Assembly (NCBI RefSeq): GCF_010183535.1
Contig: NC_071330.1
Location: 5,685,717-5,749,716 of the forward strand
Direction of reading: 5' to 3'
Length of the DNA: 64,000 nucleotides
From: Caenorhabditis remanei
Taxonomy: Eukaryota > Nematoda > Chromadorea > Rhabditida > Rhabditidae
The notes under the pieces were generated by a model. The model was not told where the DNA came from. It did not search any database and saw only the letters and a list, made by a program, of their open reading frames with translations. Of the stretch, positions 53,660-64,000 are shown piece by piece. The stretch's first letter is position 1. Each line of letters starts with the position of its first letter. A program made the translations under genes and the position numbers.

Positions 53660-54805
53660 ACATGGGAATGACCCAAGGTGAAACGCTGGATTTTCTTAGA
53701 TATTTTGGGAAATAATAGCCCTTACCCCAACTAGAACAAAATAAAAATATTACGTGCCCCTTTTAAGTTTCCAGAGAATGGCAGACATAATTCCATTTTT
53801 TCGAATTTTTCGAGTTGAACCACTTCGAGACATCGTAACTCGGTCAATTCAAGAGCAATCTTTTCAAACTAAAATGTAATCGCAAGATATAGATTAAGGC
53901 TTCATAAAAGGTAAAAGACTCATGTTTCCAGCTGTGACTCCCGAATTACTATAAATGAAAATGTGAAAATTTGCACTTCTCATGAAATCAGAAAGTGGTC
54001 ATTTTCGAAAAAAGGTATTTGGGAGACTATGTCTATCCGATTGCAAGTGACAAATAAGGAATATATACGTATTCAAATATATAGCTCACCTTTCATTCTA
54101 GAGACTTATTTTCATTTTTTCAATTTTTAAGTTCAACTTCATGTATAGGGATACGTGTGATTTTTCAACTGTAGAGTTGATCAATTGTTCTGAGCAAAAG
54201 GTATACTGACATTTAAGCGTAATATAGTTTTTAAAACATTGTGATTGCCGTCTAACTAAAAAAAGGGAGAATTCACTGAAAAACGCGGAAGTTATTTTTA
54301 ACGAATTGACGTACCCCTATACATGAGGTTGAACTGAAAAACTGAAAAAATGAAAATAAGTCTCTAGAATGAAAGGTGAGCTATATATTTGTGTACGTAT
54401 ATATACTTTATTTGTCACTTGCAATCGGATAGACATGGTCTCCCAAATACCTTTTTTCGAAAATGAGCACTTTCTGATTTCATTAGAACTGCAAATTTTC
54501 CCATTTTCACTTGTAGTAATCTGGGAGTCACAGCTGGAAACATGAGTCTGTTACCTTTTATGAAGCCTTGGTATATATCTTGCGATTACACTTTGGTTTG
54601 GGAAGATTACTTTCGAGTTGACCGAGTTATGATTTCTCGAAGTGGTTCAACTCGAAAAATTCGAAAAAATGGAATTGTGTCTGCCATTCTCTGGAAACTT
54701 AAAAGGGGCACGTAATATTTTTATTTTATTCTAGTTGGGGTAAGGGCTATCATTTCCCAAAATATCTAAGAAAACCCAGCGTTTCACCTTGGGTCATTCC
54801 CATGT
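53660..54805. repeat. Large foldback element, 1.15 kb with about 495 bp arms
   Basis: The left arm (53660-54155) from ACATGGGAATGACCCAAGG is mirrored by the right arm (54311-54805) ending CCTTGGGTCATTCCCATGT. Pairing continues through GGCACGTAATATTTTTATTT, the ACTCGAAAAATTCGAAAAAATGG block, TAGACATNGTCTCCCAAATACC and TCATTCTAGAGACTTATTTTC, up to a loop of about 155 bp. Small differences between the arms show it is not very recent. GATCGGAA (53643-53650) and TTCCGATC (54838-54845) just outside may be older ends. No open frame of note. Confidence 0.9.
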
Positions 54806-54896
54806 CAGTTGTGTCAATTGTCTTTGAGTAAGCAAAGTTCCGATCTCTCTAATTCTGTGTTTATCAGTATTCAGATTCCTTAAACACTAACAAGGA

Positions 54897-55236
54897 AAGT
54901 CTTTAGAGACGCGGCTTTCAAACAGTCTATAAATTTGAGGCATAGGTACTTTCGATTACGGGAAGTTTATTTCTGCAGTCAAAACCCTGCTAAATGTGAC
55001 TACGATTCGAGTTATGAGCTCTCAAACTTTTCATATGGGTAAGATTTTTCACATGGATACTATTTGCCGATTTGAAATCAATGTGAAAACTCTTAACCAT
55101 ATGAAAAGTTTGAGAGCTCATAACTTGGCTCGCAGACAGATTTAGCTGGTTTTGATGGCAGAAATGGACTCGCCGTAGTCGAAAGTACCTATCACCAAAT
55201 TTATAGACCGTTTGAAAGCCGAGTCTCTAAAGACTT
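54897..55236. repeat. Second foldback, 340 bp, next to the large one
   Basis: AAGTCTTTAGAGACGCGGCT at left pairs with AGCCGAGTCTCTAAAGACTT at right with one mismatch. Inner pairs include TAGGTACTTTCGA/TCGAAAGTACCTA and GAGCTCTCAAACTTTTCATATGG/CCATATGAAAAGTTTGAGAGCTC. The loop is about 23 bp near 55056-55078. It starts 91 bp after the large element. No coding potential. Confidence 0.85.
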
Positions 55237-57096
55237 CACTTGTAAGATTTCAGATTGATTCGTGGATGTGTGCCCGGATGTCTTATCAACTGCAAAAGGG
55301 AAGTTCTATTGTTATTCTACTCGAACACATAGTTCATGATTCTGTCTCTCACTATCATTTTTATCTCTTGAAAACCTAAATTATTTTTCGGAAGTTATTG
55401 TGGGTCAGGTCACTCCGTGCCACACAAAAAACCTTTCTGATCTTTTCACTTTTTGTGTTTTGATATATTTACCTACTCCCTCTCTATCCCTCAACTCAAC
55501 TTCCTATTTGACACCTCTTTCTCGTTCTCTCTAATGTTCCAAAAATCTATCTACAGTAACCTCTCGACTCGCTCATCACTTCCTCATCTTTTTCTTCAAA
55601 AAACCGCTCCCCTAAAACAAAGATAACTTTTGAAACTAGCCGATCAGTCGGAAGGAAAAGAGAGAAACACTTTTTTCAACATGCTCTCATTTCGAGAGAG
55701 ATAAAACATGGTTAATGTTTTCTCTCGTTTTCTTTCTGTTCGCTTGACAGCTGTCCACACAAATCTACTCTTCCAATTCCTTTGTTTCCCGTGTCAACAT
55801 TTTTTTCTTTTTGGATTTTTTTACATCGAAAGTTTCATTAGAGAAGTGAGTTACTGCTACTAGACATTTTGAAATTTAAAATATTCAAGGACTTCCGAAT
55901 TCTTTTGAATCTAGTCTGATCAGAGTGGAGTCTAGTCTAGTTTCCTAATTTAAAATTCTTAGAAATCTTGATTTTTACTTGGTATTTTTGGTATGAAGAC
56001 AAAATGAGCATTGGTGCGTGAATTCAGATGAAGTGACGCTAATTAGTCTGACGTAAAAGTTAGGCTCCTCCCAATTATTGGAATTGTTGTGAAGATTTGA
56101 TTTAAGTTTACGAAAAATGTAACTCTTTTGAGGAAAAACTTTGTCCTCGGGAGTAGATTAGGCGTTTTCAATATGTACCAGTTTTAATACGGATAGTTCT
56201 AACTCGAGATATACTTTTTCTAGTTATTAACTAAAAAGGTACCGTAACCATTGTGCTTCACAGGAAAATCGAGACTGAAAAAACCGGGTTTTTATGAGGA
56301 AATAGGTGAAAATAATCACAGGTTTCTTCCGGTCTTTGAAAACGTATTTTCTATTTTTGATCAGAACTTGTAGAACCGCCCGGATCAAAACAGGTACGAA
56401 CAAGAACCGATTCATAATCAGAATCAGAACCGAAACGCTATATTTTAGCTATTAGGCCTAGATTTGAGAGTTCTGACTAGTTCTGATCCAGGCGGTTCTA
56501 ATTTGGACGACTCTATTTCGGATGCAGTTCTGATTCGGGCAGTACCGAATATTCGCCGGTGAAACATCGGAGTTTTTCGATGAAGACATGTAAAAAATTT
56601 TCACCGGTGATAAAGTACCGAGTTTTCGCCGGTTTCATATCCGTTGGACCACACTCCTCATACTGATTTAAGTCATCTGCTATCAGAGCACAAATTGTGT
56701 TCTCGTTGAAGAGACATCTGGACAAACAGACAAACCGACAGACATAACTCCTTCAGATCTCTCTTTCTAGGTGTCCTACTAATTTGTTTTCTCACTTTTC
56801 ATTGCTCTCTTCCTCTCCCTTTGCTCTTTTCTCTCTCTTTCTGCTCATCTATTTTTCCCGGCTCCCGTGTGTCGTCTACTACCACAAATGGGCTCAATCA
56901 TGCGTTGTCTTTTCCCTTGTTTATCGATTCTCAACCCCTCTCTCTCCTCACTTCTCTTCACTTTTTCACCCCCGGTGTGTTTGTGTTTTTCCCCGTTTTT
57001 TTCCACATTCATTTCTCAATTTTCACTCTTACTCTAATCTCTCTGCACTCTCTTATCTATGCCTTATCTCTACGTTTTCTCTTAAAATTTTCAGGC

Positions 57097-57114
57097 ATGT
57101 CTGAAAAGAAAAAC
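57097..57114 (+). CDS. Possible start exon (MSEKKN) of a gene running off the window
   Basis: A long pyrimidine-rich tract ends in an excellent acceptor TTTTCAG at 57094, then GC, then ATG TCT GAA AAG AAA AAC and a donor-like GTTAGT at 57115. This is how trans-spliced first coding exons look in nematodes. I cannot find the next exon within the window, so this remains a guess. Confidence 0.2.
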
Positions 57115-60102
57115 GTTAGTTTTTGTTTTTATGTGTGTGTCTATCGTGACATGTTCTATTATAAGAAACCCAATCATTGATAAATTTTATTGCCGTGGTG
57201 GTCAATGAAGCTCAAGAAAGTGATGTGTGAGTAGGTCAGAACGAGTGACACGCAATGGCAGATCACTTACAGTAACCCCCTGCAATCTCATGCGTGTCAA
57301 TTCTGCTACGTATTCATTTCTTCTTGGACTATTTCCGTCTTATCCTCTCACATGACTAGAGATTAGTTCACTATAACAAGAACTCTATTATATTCGAAAT
57401 TAGCCAGAAAATAGATTTCTTTATGGTTGAAAGGCTTCTCGGAAGCATGTTATAGCTGAAGAGATTAGAGGAGATTGTCCCGAAAAGTGTCTAGTGTGTT
57501 CCAGAAAGGGTGTGGGTTCTGGTTACTACAAAATTTGATAAAATTATAATTTAGCGTCAAAATTATGTAATATTCGAGAATTTCTAAGTTGCAATGAACA
57601 GGAGAAGTGAAACTTTCAAATGTTGAGTTTCTGCAATCGCGCTCTACTGCACAAGTAGTTCCTGAAAAAGTTCAATTGAGCGCATTTGCAACCTTTCCTC
57701 TTTCAAAACTGTAGTAAAAATAGCTAGAAGAGAACTTTGGACTCGAAAAAAAGGAGTTTGTGTATGAGCAAATATTCCAAAAAGTAACAAGATGCAACAT
57801 GTTCTGAGTTAAATCTACGGAAAGGACACTGAGAAAGTCGTCTTTCTTTGTTTCTCTAAATCTCTCATAGTTCAAACACTCTCTCTTCTTTTCCAAAAAA
57901 AAACTCTTTTCTTTTTTAATTCCAACAAGTTTTCCCTTATTCCACACCCCCTTTTACCACGTGTCATTTCTCTATATTTGTGTGTCAGAATATCGGATTA
58001 CACCAAACCAATAAATCCAAAAACACAATAAAGCGATGAGAGAAAAAGAAGTTATTTATGATGATGATGAGACGAAGAATGGATAATAAAAATGGAAGAA
58101 AATGAATTAAGAAAATTGGATAAATAGTCAAGAAAAGATAGAAGAGAAATCGATGAGAGAAGCGAGAGAAAAAGAGAAAAAGAAATTGATACACATTGGA
58201 ATACTTGGGGGGAGTGATAAGATATGATTCCGTTCTTTCTTCTTCTTCTTCTTTTCTCTTTTTTCATCGGACATGCGCAACCTGCTTGCCCCCTTTACGT
58301 GCGTTTTATTACTACAGAAGTTTTTGAACCAAACACGTTGACAGTTCCGCGTTTCTTGATCTCAATGAGAGTGGTCTTCTTGCGTTTTTCATCTGGAAAA
58401 GCCCGTTTATCGAGCTTTATTTCGGAAAAAGTGGGCATACTTTGAACTGATAGAAATCTAACTTTTTCTTGAGTAGGCGATAACTATTGCTTTGGAAATA
58501 TCGTGGATTTCAAATGGAGTTTTAGTCTGTCGATTTTTACTGTATTCAGATGGATGTCAAGAGTTTCTGATACCGATTATTCTGGAGAAATCTTTTTCTA
58601 CATTACGGTGACCAGTTTTGCTCAGTTGCGTGCTTTTGCGCATCTATAAATTCTACTATTCTTCACCTCCGTGTCATCTTCACCGTTGCTCTAGTTCTAC
58701 AATTCATAATTTGTTAACGTAGTTGTGAAAATACTAAACGTTTTGATCTACCTTTGAAGCCAGCATCCTAGAAAAACACAGCCCTTTCCTATATAAATTT
58801 TTCCCCACCCACTCACGGTTCATCAGATTTTCTAGTTCCTCAAAAGTCTCACCGAACTTTTTCTCGTAATGTTTTTCTTTTTGAATTCATCTAAATAATC
58901 TACGATAATTTCCTTTACTTCCCACTCATCATTCCCCTTTTTCTCATAGAATAAAAAACAAACATCCCTATTATTGTTTTCTCGCTTCCTTTTTTTCCTA
59001 TTTTCTCAAAGTCAGAAGAGGAATAATATTCTGAAAAGAAGAAGAATCGAACATCTCTTTTTTTCTTCTTTCTCACTAATCGGCTCACCGTCTCGACACG
59101 CCTTCTTTCCCCCTTTCTTCTTCTTTTTTCCATCCTTCATCGTCGTCGTTTGGTCCCAAAAGCGATTCTTCATACTCTTCGAAAACAAGTAGTCGTCGTC
59201 GTTTTTCTCCATCTTTTTCCTCTTCATCATTCACTTTTTCGCACCTTTCTCCCTGTTTCCGGTCTTCATGGCGCCACGACATCACTTATCAGTTAGCTCG
59301 CTCTCAGAATTCTTTATAACGACAAGAAGTAAATATGTCATGTGGCTTTTCTACCAACAAGTTCATCATCTTCTTCTACTTATTTTTCGTTTTCCTCTAA
59401 ATATTCCTCAACACCGTCCGTTTTTAAGCAAAGAGACCAGAAACCACATGAGAAAAAACACAAAAAAACAGCCCATTAAATGATTTATGATTATCGAAAA
59501 TTCATTATTTAGTGTTAATGAGAGAGTGCGAAAAATACGACGAATTGGTTTTTTTTGACGTGTTAGGGTTTTAAAATAACGGAGAAAAGCTGAAGCTATA
59601 TTTTTAATAGTTTTTAGTTACTTATTCGGCACGAATTTTGATAAATTATCGCAATTTTACAGATTAATGCTAGCTTAATAGCAGTTTTTGAATTCGCGCG
59701 CAAAAAAATTCCGCAACACGAACTACGTACAATGCATTAGACATGACGAGCAAACACTCAAAAATGTTTTTTTCAGAACTGATTAAATTTGTGAATTCTC
59801 CCATCATTTTCTACCTTTTTCGAATATTCGCCCATCGAAAACGCCTTTTCCTATCCTTTCCACTCAATCTGTAATCTCTGAACTCTCAACTCTTCGTTTA
59901 TTTTTCTATTCGTCTTGATCCTTATTTTTACTGCTCATTCTTCTCAAATTTATATCTCCTCTGATTCTTTCTTTTCTTCAGTTTCTATTTTTGTTGTAAA
60001 TACAATATAACACATCGAACATCTGTCAGTTGCTCCTGATCGAAGACTGCTGTTCTATCTGGAACTACAGTATCCTCGTGCGTCTCTCTTTCTCTTTAAC
60101 CA

Positions 60103-60310
60103 CACAGGGGTGCGAGGCGTAAGGTCCGCAACGAAAAATTTTGAAATTACCGGCCGAGTCGCGATGCGTGTGCGTCGCGTTTTTCATCGAAAGATGCGAC
60201 AAACACACGCTAAACTTGAACTTGGCACTCAGCCAAGTTAGTTTTTGGCACCGTGCCAACCGCTGAGCGACGGAGCGCGTTTAAGCGACCTTGCGTTTTG
60301 CACCCCTGTG
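60103..60310. repeat. TIR element, 208 bp, CACAGGGGTGC ends
   Basis: The left end CACAGGGGTGCGAGGCGTAAGG and the right end, read on the reverse strand CACAGGGGTGCAAAACGCAAGG, share a perfect 11 bp terminus and further matches to AAGGTC(C/G)GC. The interior is rich in CGCG-type words and TTGGCA repeats. CAGGGGTG-type ends recall hAT elements, but I see no clean 8 bp duplication. Confidence 0.75.
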
Positions 60311-62372
60311 AACCAGCTGTTCGTTGTCTACTAAACTCTGTTCTCTCTTTGTTTCATCATTTCCGATTTTCCGTGGGAAAGGGAGATCACTTTTCATCCG
60401 AAATCCCGTTCAATTCTCTCTCTATCTCGGTCTGCTTCTTCTCTTTTCCATGTGTTCTCTCTAATTGACTGCGCCCTCCTCTACTCCCAATGCTCTTTTC
60501 AATATATATTCTCGTCTTCTTCTTTTTTTCTTTTTCTTCGTCAGCTGGCAACCAGCCAAACGCATTTATTCATCATTTCGTGTGTTTCTCTCTCGCCACT
60601 CTCTCTACTATTCCATCTCTCTATTTTTTTCTCTCCGTTTTTTCTCACTTCTCCGCCCATTTCCTCATTGAACTTGTTGTTTCTTTTTTGTCTTTTTCGT
60701 CATTTTGTTCCCTTTCCCACCTCCTTCCGACATATTTTGACAGTGCATCACAACCAACAGGAAGAAGAAAAAACAAACAAAAATTGTTCGGTGCGGGAGA
60801 GGAAATGCCTTCCCAAACTGGCCCATTTTCCTTTTCCATTTTTCGTCTGACGTCACAATTTGCTCCTGATTCCATTTTTGAAGCTCTTCCAAAGCCTTAT
60901 TTGTGTTTTTTCTCCGCTTCTATCCCAGTTTTCTCATCAAACTAAGTGCATTTTGTTGACCATCGCTTCCCGATTTTTAAAAATGTTTTCTCGAGTAAGC
61001 ATTGAAGAAAATTAACAGAAAGGTTTCTTATTTTGTGTGTCTCTCTGTTATCAGCTGATTATTTTTCGTTTCTCTGCCTTATTTTTGGAGCGATAATGAG
61101 AGGGTGTGTGTATGGCAAATTGATTGTTGTCCCTTTAAGACACCTCTTTAATTAGAGTGTATTTTCCTGTTTTAAAAGGCCTAGACGACTGAAAAGTTTT
61201 CTGAAAATAATGTAGTTTTCGAACCAGAATTTTCCGATGGTTTTTAGTTTCTGAGAAGTTGAAAATTAGCAGTCTAGACAGCTGGTCCCCGAATTTTATA
61301 TAATTTGAATTATCTTCTATTGGTTTGGAAAACCGAAGTTTTTCTTTTCTTTTCTATGTTATTAACTAATAATCAAATCAATGTTCTCTACTGAAATAGT
61401 CTGATAAAAAACTGAAAAACTGAAAACCCAGGTTATCGTCTCTTTTAATCATCATTCTCACGCTCTCTTATCAAGCTCCAATTGGGTTTTGTTGGTCAGA
61501 AAACATTTTGATTTCATGTTTTCCATTCATGATTCCATCTTCCCTCCCAGATATTTTTTTCCCACATTTCTTTTCCTACAGAATTCTGATTGTGTTCTTT
61601 GTAGTTGACTCCTGTAGCCACCAAAATGTTTCATATTGCATTCGCCTCTTATTCATGCGTAAGAGACTTCCGTGAATTTTATAGCGGGAATATTCCGAAA
61701 TTCGAGTCGCCACCAACCAGCACGAACCAACTCACACGTCATCATATGAACTCTGAAGTCATCTTCTTTTCTTTTCTCTTCTTTTTCAGAATCCTCTCTG
61801 ATCTTTCCAACTTTTCAGCTATCAACCTTTGACTTTTACCTCTATATTCCTCTCAATAAACTGAACACTAAAAGATAGTTCTTCTTCTTCTTTTTTTATT
61901 ATTATTTCATCACCACACTAAACCTCCCCACGTGTAGTCTGTGTTTGTTCCCTTTCACCAAATTTCTCACAAATTCCTCTATCACCACGTCATTAAATCA
62001 TCTGGTGCGCGAGGAGGCGCTAACACTGTCACTTTTTACGGTCTCTACTTGCCGTTTCTCGAATAAAGGCGAAGGAATCGTGTTGGTTCCTATGATAGTT
62101 GGTCATTCATTCCGAATCGGAAAAGAAAAAAAGGCGAAAAAAAAGGAGAGAGAGTGTCAGATCGCGTGTGCGCACACCACCTATCTCTCTGATACTCTCA
62201 TTCCCCAATTCGTTATCATTTTCATTCTTCCCTCTCTTCCTCTATTTCATCGTCATCATCATATCGCATGTGATGGGTTGACTTGGAATATGAATTCCAG
62301 AAGTAGAAGAAAAGTGCTTCTGCGTTTCTTCGTCTCTCTCAGTGAACTCCAAAATGATAAGAAAGAACTGTT

Positions 62373-62384
62373 TCTCTGCGTCTC
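62373..62384 (-). promoter_or_regulatory. GAGACGCAGAGA motif (reverse)
   Basis: Exact copy on the minus strand in the gene-poor end region, within a pyrimidine-rich setting. Confidence 0.5.
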
Positions 62385-64000
62385 TCAATTGAACAATTAG
62401 AGAACCACAACTGGACATTTCTGATGACCCAATGCACTTGTGTTCTGGCTAGCCTTATGACAAAACACAACAAAACAGGTGACCGTGGGAAACCAGGTCG
62501 GGTTTCCCCTCTCAAGACGAAGCACAAGAAATGAAAGATGAGAGAAAAAGAGAGAGGGAGAGTTGGTACGTCTGGACTCTTTTTTGGGATCAGAAGGACA
62601 GATTCGGCTCGTTAAGAAAGATGATCATAAGACACTTTGTTATTGGTTGCCTAGGTGTTTTCGTCTAGATCTATTTAGAGATTGCTCGTGATAGAAAAAT
62701 CTTAATAAGGGGTTTGCTCTGTTTCGTTTCTCCCGATAGATACCTTTCGCTCTGGTGGTCACAGATTTCGATACTGAGATATCATTGAATTTTTTGAAAT
62801 CTGTTTGACGTAGAGCTTGTCTAGACAATGCACTTCTCCGTCTAATACATTAATGGAGATCAGGCCCAGACCTTTTTAATTTTCTTTCTCATACCGATGC
62901 CGATTTCTTGAATTCGTGAAGTACGGGATTATCTGGAGAACCACAACTTCCGGAAGTGTTCCGAGGTGTTCTTTATAAACAACCGTAATCCATTTTTCTA
63001 GTCTCAACTTTCCTTGTTTTTTTTAAAAATTTCAACTATACTCTCTCATCCTGGTATCTAATTCCCCGAGACTTAGTACATCTTATTTAATATCATAACA
63101 AATCCTCTCTCCTCTTTCCCTCACATCCGATTAATCTACCCTTCTCTTCTATCCTCCCGACCACGCCTTTCTTCTTCTCATTTCTCTAACTTCCGCCTCA
63201 ATCTCCCATCTCTTTCTTTTCTCTCTCTCAATTAATTGAAACAAAAAGAGAGAGAAAAGGAATGGAAGGTGTTCTTCTCACACGTTGATATGTCTCACTC
63301 ACTGATGCCCCGCCCACATTTCTTTTTCTCTCACTTGTCTTTGCTATCGACACCGTCCCCCCTCCTCCTCTCTTCAGCCAGCCCCCTCATCTCGAATTCT
63401 GTCACTTTTTGGTAGTGAGTCGATGTCGTCGGACGGACGCTACTGAATTACTGATGTTGGTGTCGTGCTACTGCTTCTTCTTGCTACCACCGGTGGTGTC
63501 ATTCATTTTTAAACGATTCTCGTTCTTTTGCTGCTTCATCCTTTTCTAGAAAAATGTCTCTCGCGGTGTCCTAAAGCATGCTACCAGTGAGGCGTCCTCC
63601 TTCTTCTCATAGAACCTTCCAGGAAATCCTCTCGGTTATTTATTACCCTTCTCTCCTCATCCGACACCGGGTGTCCTTTCATTTTTTTTCGAGCAACTAG
63701 TAGTACTTGTAGTCATGGCTCACCATCAAACGCCCACCTGCTCCAACTCCCCTCCATGGGCTCAGGGCGTTTTTCTAAATTTAATTTGTGCTTCTCTAAC
63801 GAGCTCTTTTTCCCCTTCATTTCTCTTTACTACTTCTTCATCACCTGCCAACCACACACTCAATCACCATGTTTGTATGTGTCGTTGTCATTTTTAACTT
63901 GTTTATTTGCTACTGGAAACTATTCGAGTTTCGGAGCTCAAGTGACTTTTCCTTTTGTTTTGAAAATTTGAAAAACTCAGATTTTGATTTTTTCGGATCG

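Larger units (their letters stand above)
53127..64000. other. Gene-poor end of the window
   Basis: No exon chain found on either strand. It contains two foldbacks (53660-54805, 54897-55236), a TIR element (60103-60310), degenerate AACCGG/GATTC-rich repeats around 56370-56640, pyrimidine-rich tracts (56780-57090, 60400-60720, 63080-63560) and a TATA-like box at 58790-58797 (TATATAAA). The pattern resembles the upstream region and large 5' introns of a neighbouring gene outside the window, probably on the plus strand. Confidence 0.45.

Noticed and set aside
58224..58445. 73-codon frame starting with a signal-peptide-like stretch (MIPFFLLLLLFSFFIGHAQPA)
   Set aside because: Lies in pyrimidine-rich sequence where Phe/Leu runs arise by composition; no splice partners and no recognisable mature domain.

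Overview
The window looks like genomic DNA of a Caenorhabditis nematode of the Elegans group. Genes are compact, with many introns of 42-60 bp ending in TTTTCAG or TTTCCAG, starts sit just behind acceptor-like sites suited to trans-splicing, and the flanks are AT-rich. The gene set matches, from memory, a stretch of C. elegans chromosome III (cosmids ZK643, F59B2 and R08D7). I cannot name the species. All gene models were spliced by hand from the sequence and checked for phase; every multi-exon model closes in frame.

Layout. 0.1-8.0 kb: an arrestin-domain protein (+) and a nematode protein of unknown function (+), then a tRNA-like Pol III element. 8.4-16.3 kb: a gene-poor stretch with two inverted-repeat elements. 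16.35-25.98 kb: a class B (secretin-type) GPCR, seb-2-like (+), with a 2 kb and a 4 kb intron. 26.2-29.3 kb: an RS-rich RNA-binding-type protein (-), head-to-head with dCMP deaminase (+, 29.7-30.6 kb). 30.7-31.7 kb: a secreted five-ShK protein (-). 33.5-36.7 kb: a Gly/Cys-rich ground-like protein (+). 38.4-49.2 kb: a dense block with rab-6.1 (+), zif-1 (-), a small membrane protein (+, head-to-head with zif-1), the proteasome lid subunit rpn-6.2 (+), N-acetylglucosamine-6-phosphate deacetylase (+) and the amino-acid transporter skat-1 (+). 49.55-53.13 kb: a xylulokinase-type FGGY kinase (-). 53.2-64 kb: no convincing gene, but a 1.15 kb foldback element, a 340 bp foldback, a small TIR element and one possible start exon.

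Functions in the block are mostly independent housekeeping ones: vesicle traffic, ubiquitin-dependent degradation, proteasome, amino-sugar catabolism, amino-acid transport and pentulose phosphorylation. zif-1 and rpn-6.2 both belong to protein degradation. The deacetylase and skat-1 are 232 bp apart on the same strand and could be an operon pair.

The less ordinary content is structural. A four-copy palindromic element family has TACAGTAC-type ends. At least six other inverted-repeat elements are present, three foldbacks lying in introns of the xylulokinase gene alone. Two candidate GC-AG introns were found, one of which would decide whether the ground-like gene makes a long product with the ground-like domain or a short one without it. 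A promoter-like 12-mer (GAGACGCAGAGA) recurs. I found no wholly new multi-gene system; the best novelty candidates are the GC-AG switch, the tRNA-like element and the foldback families.
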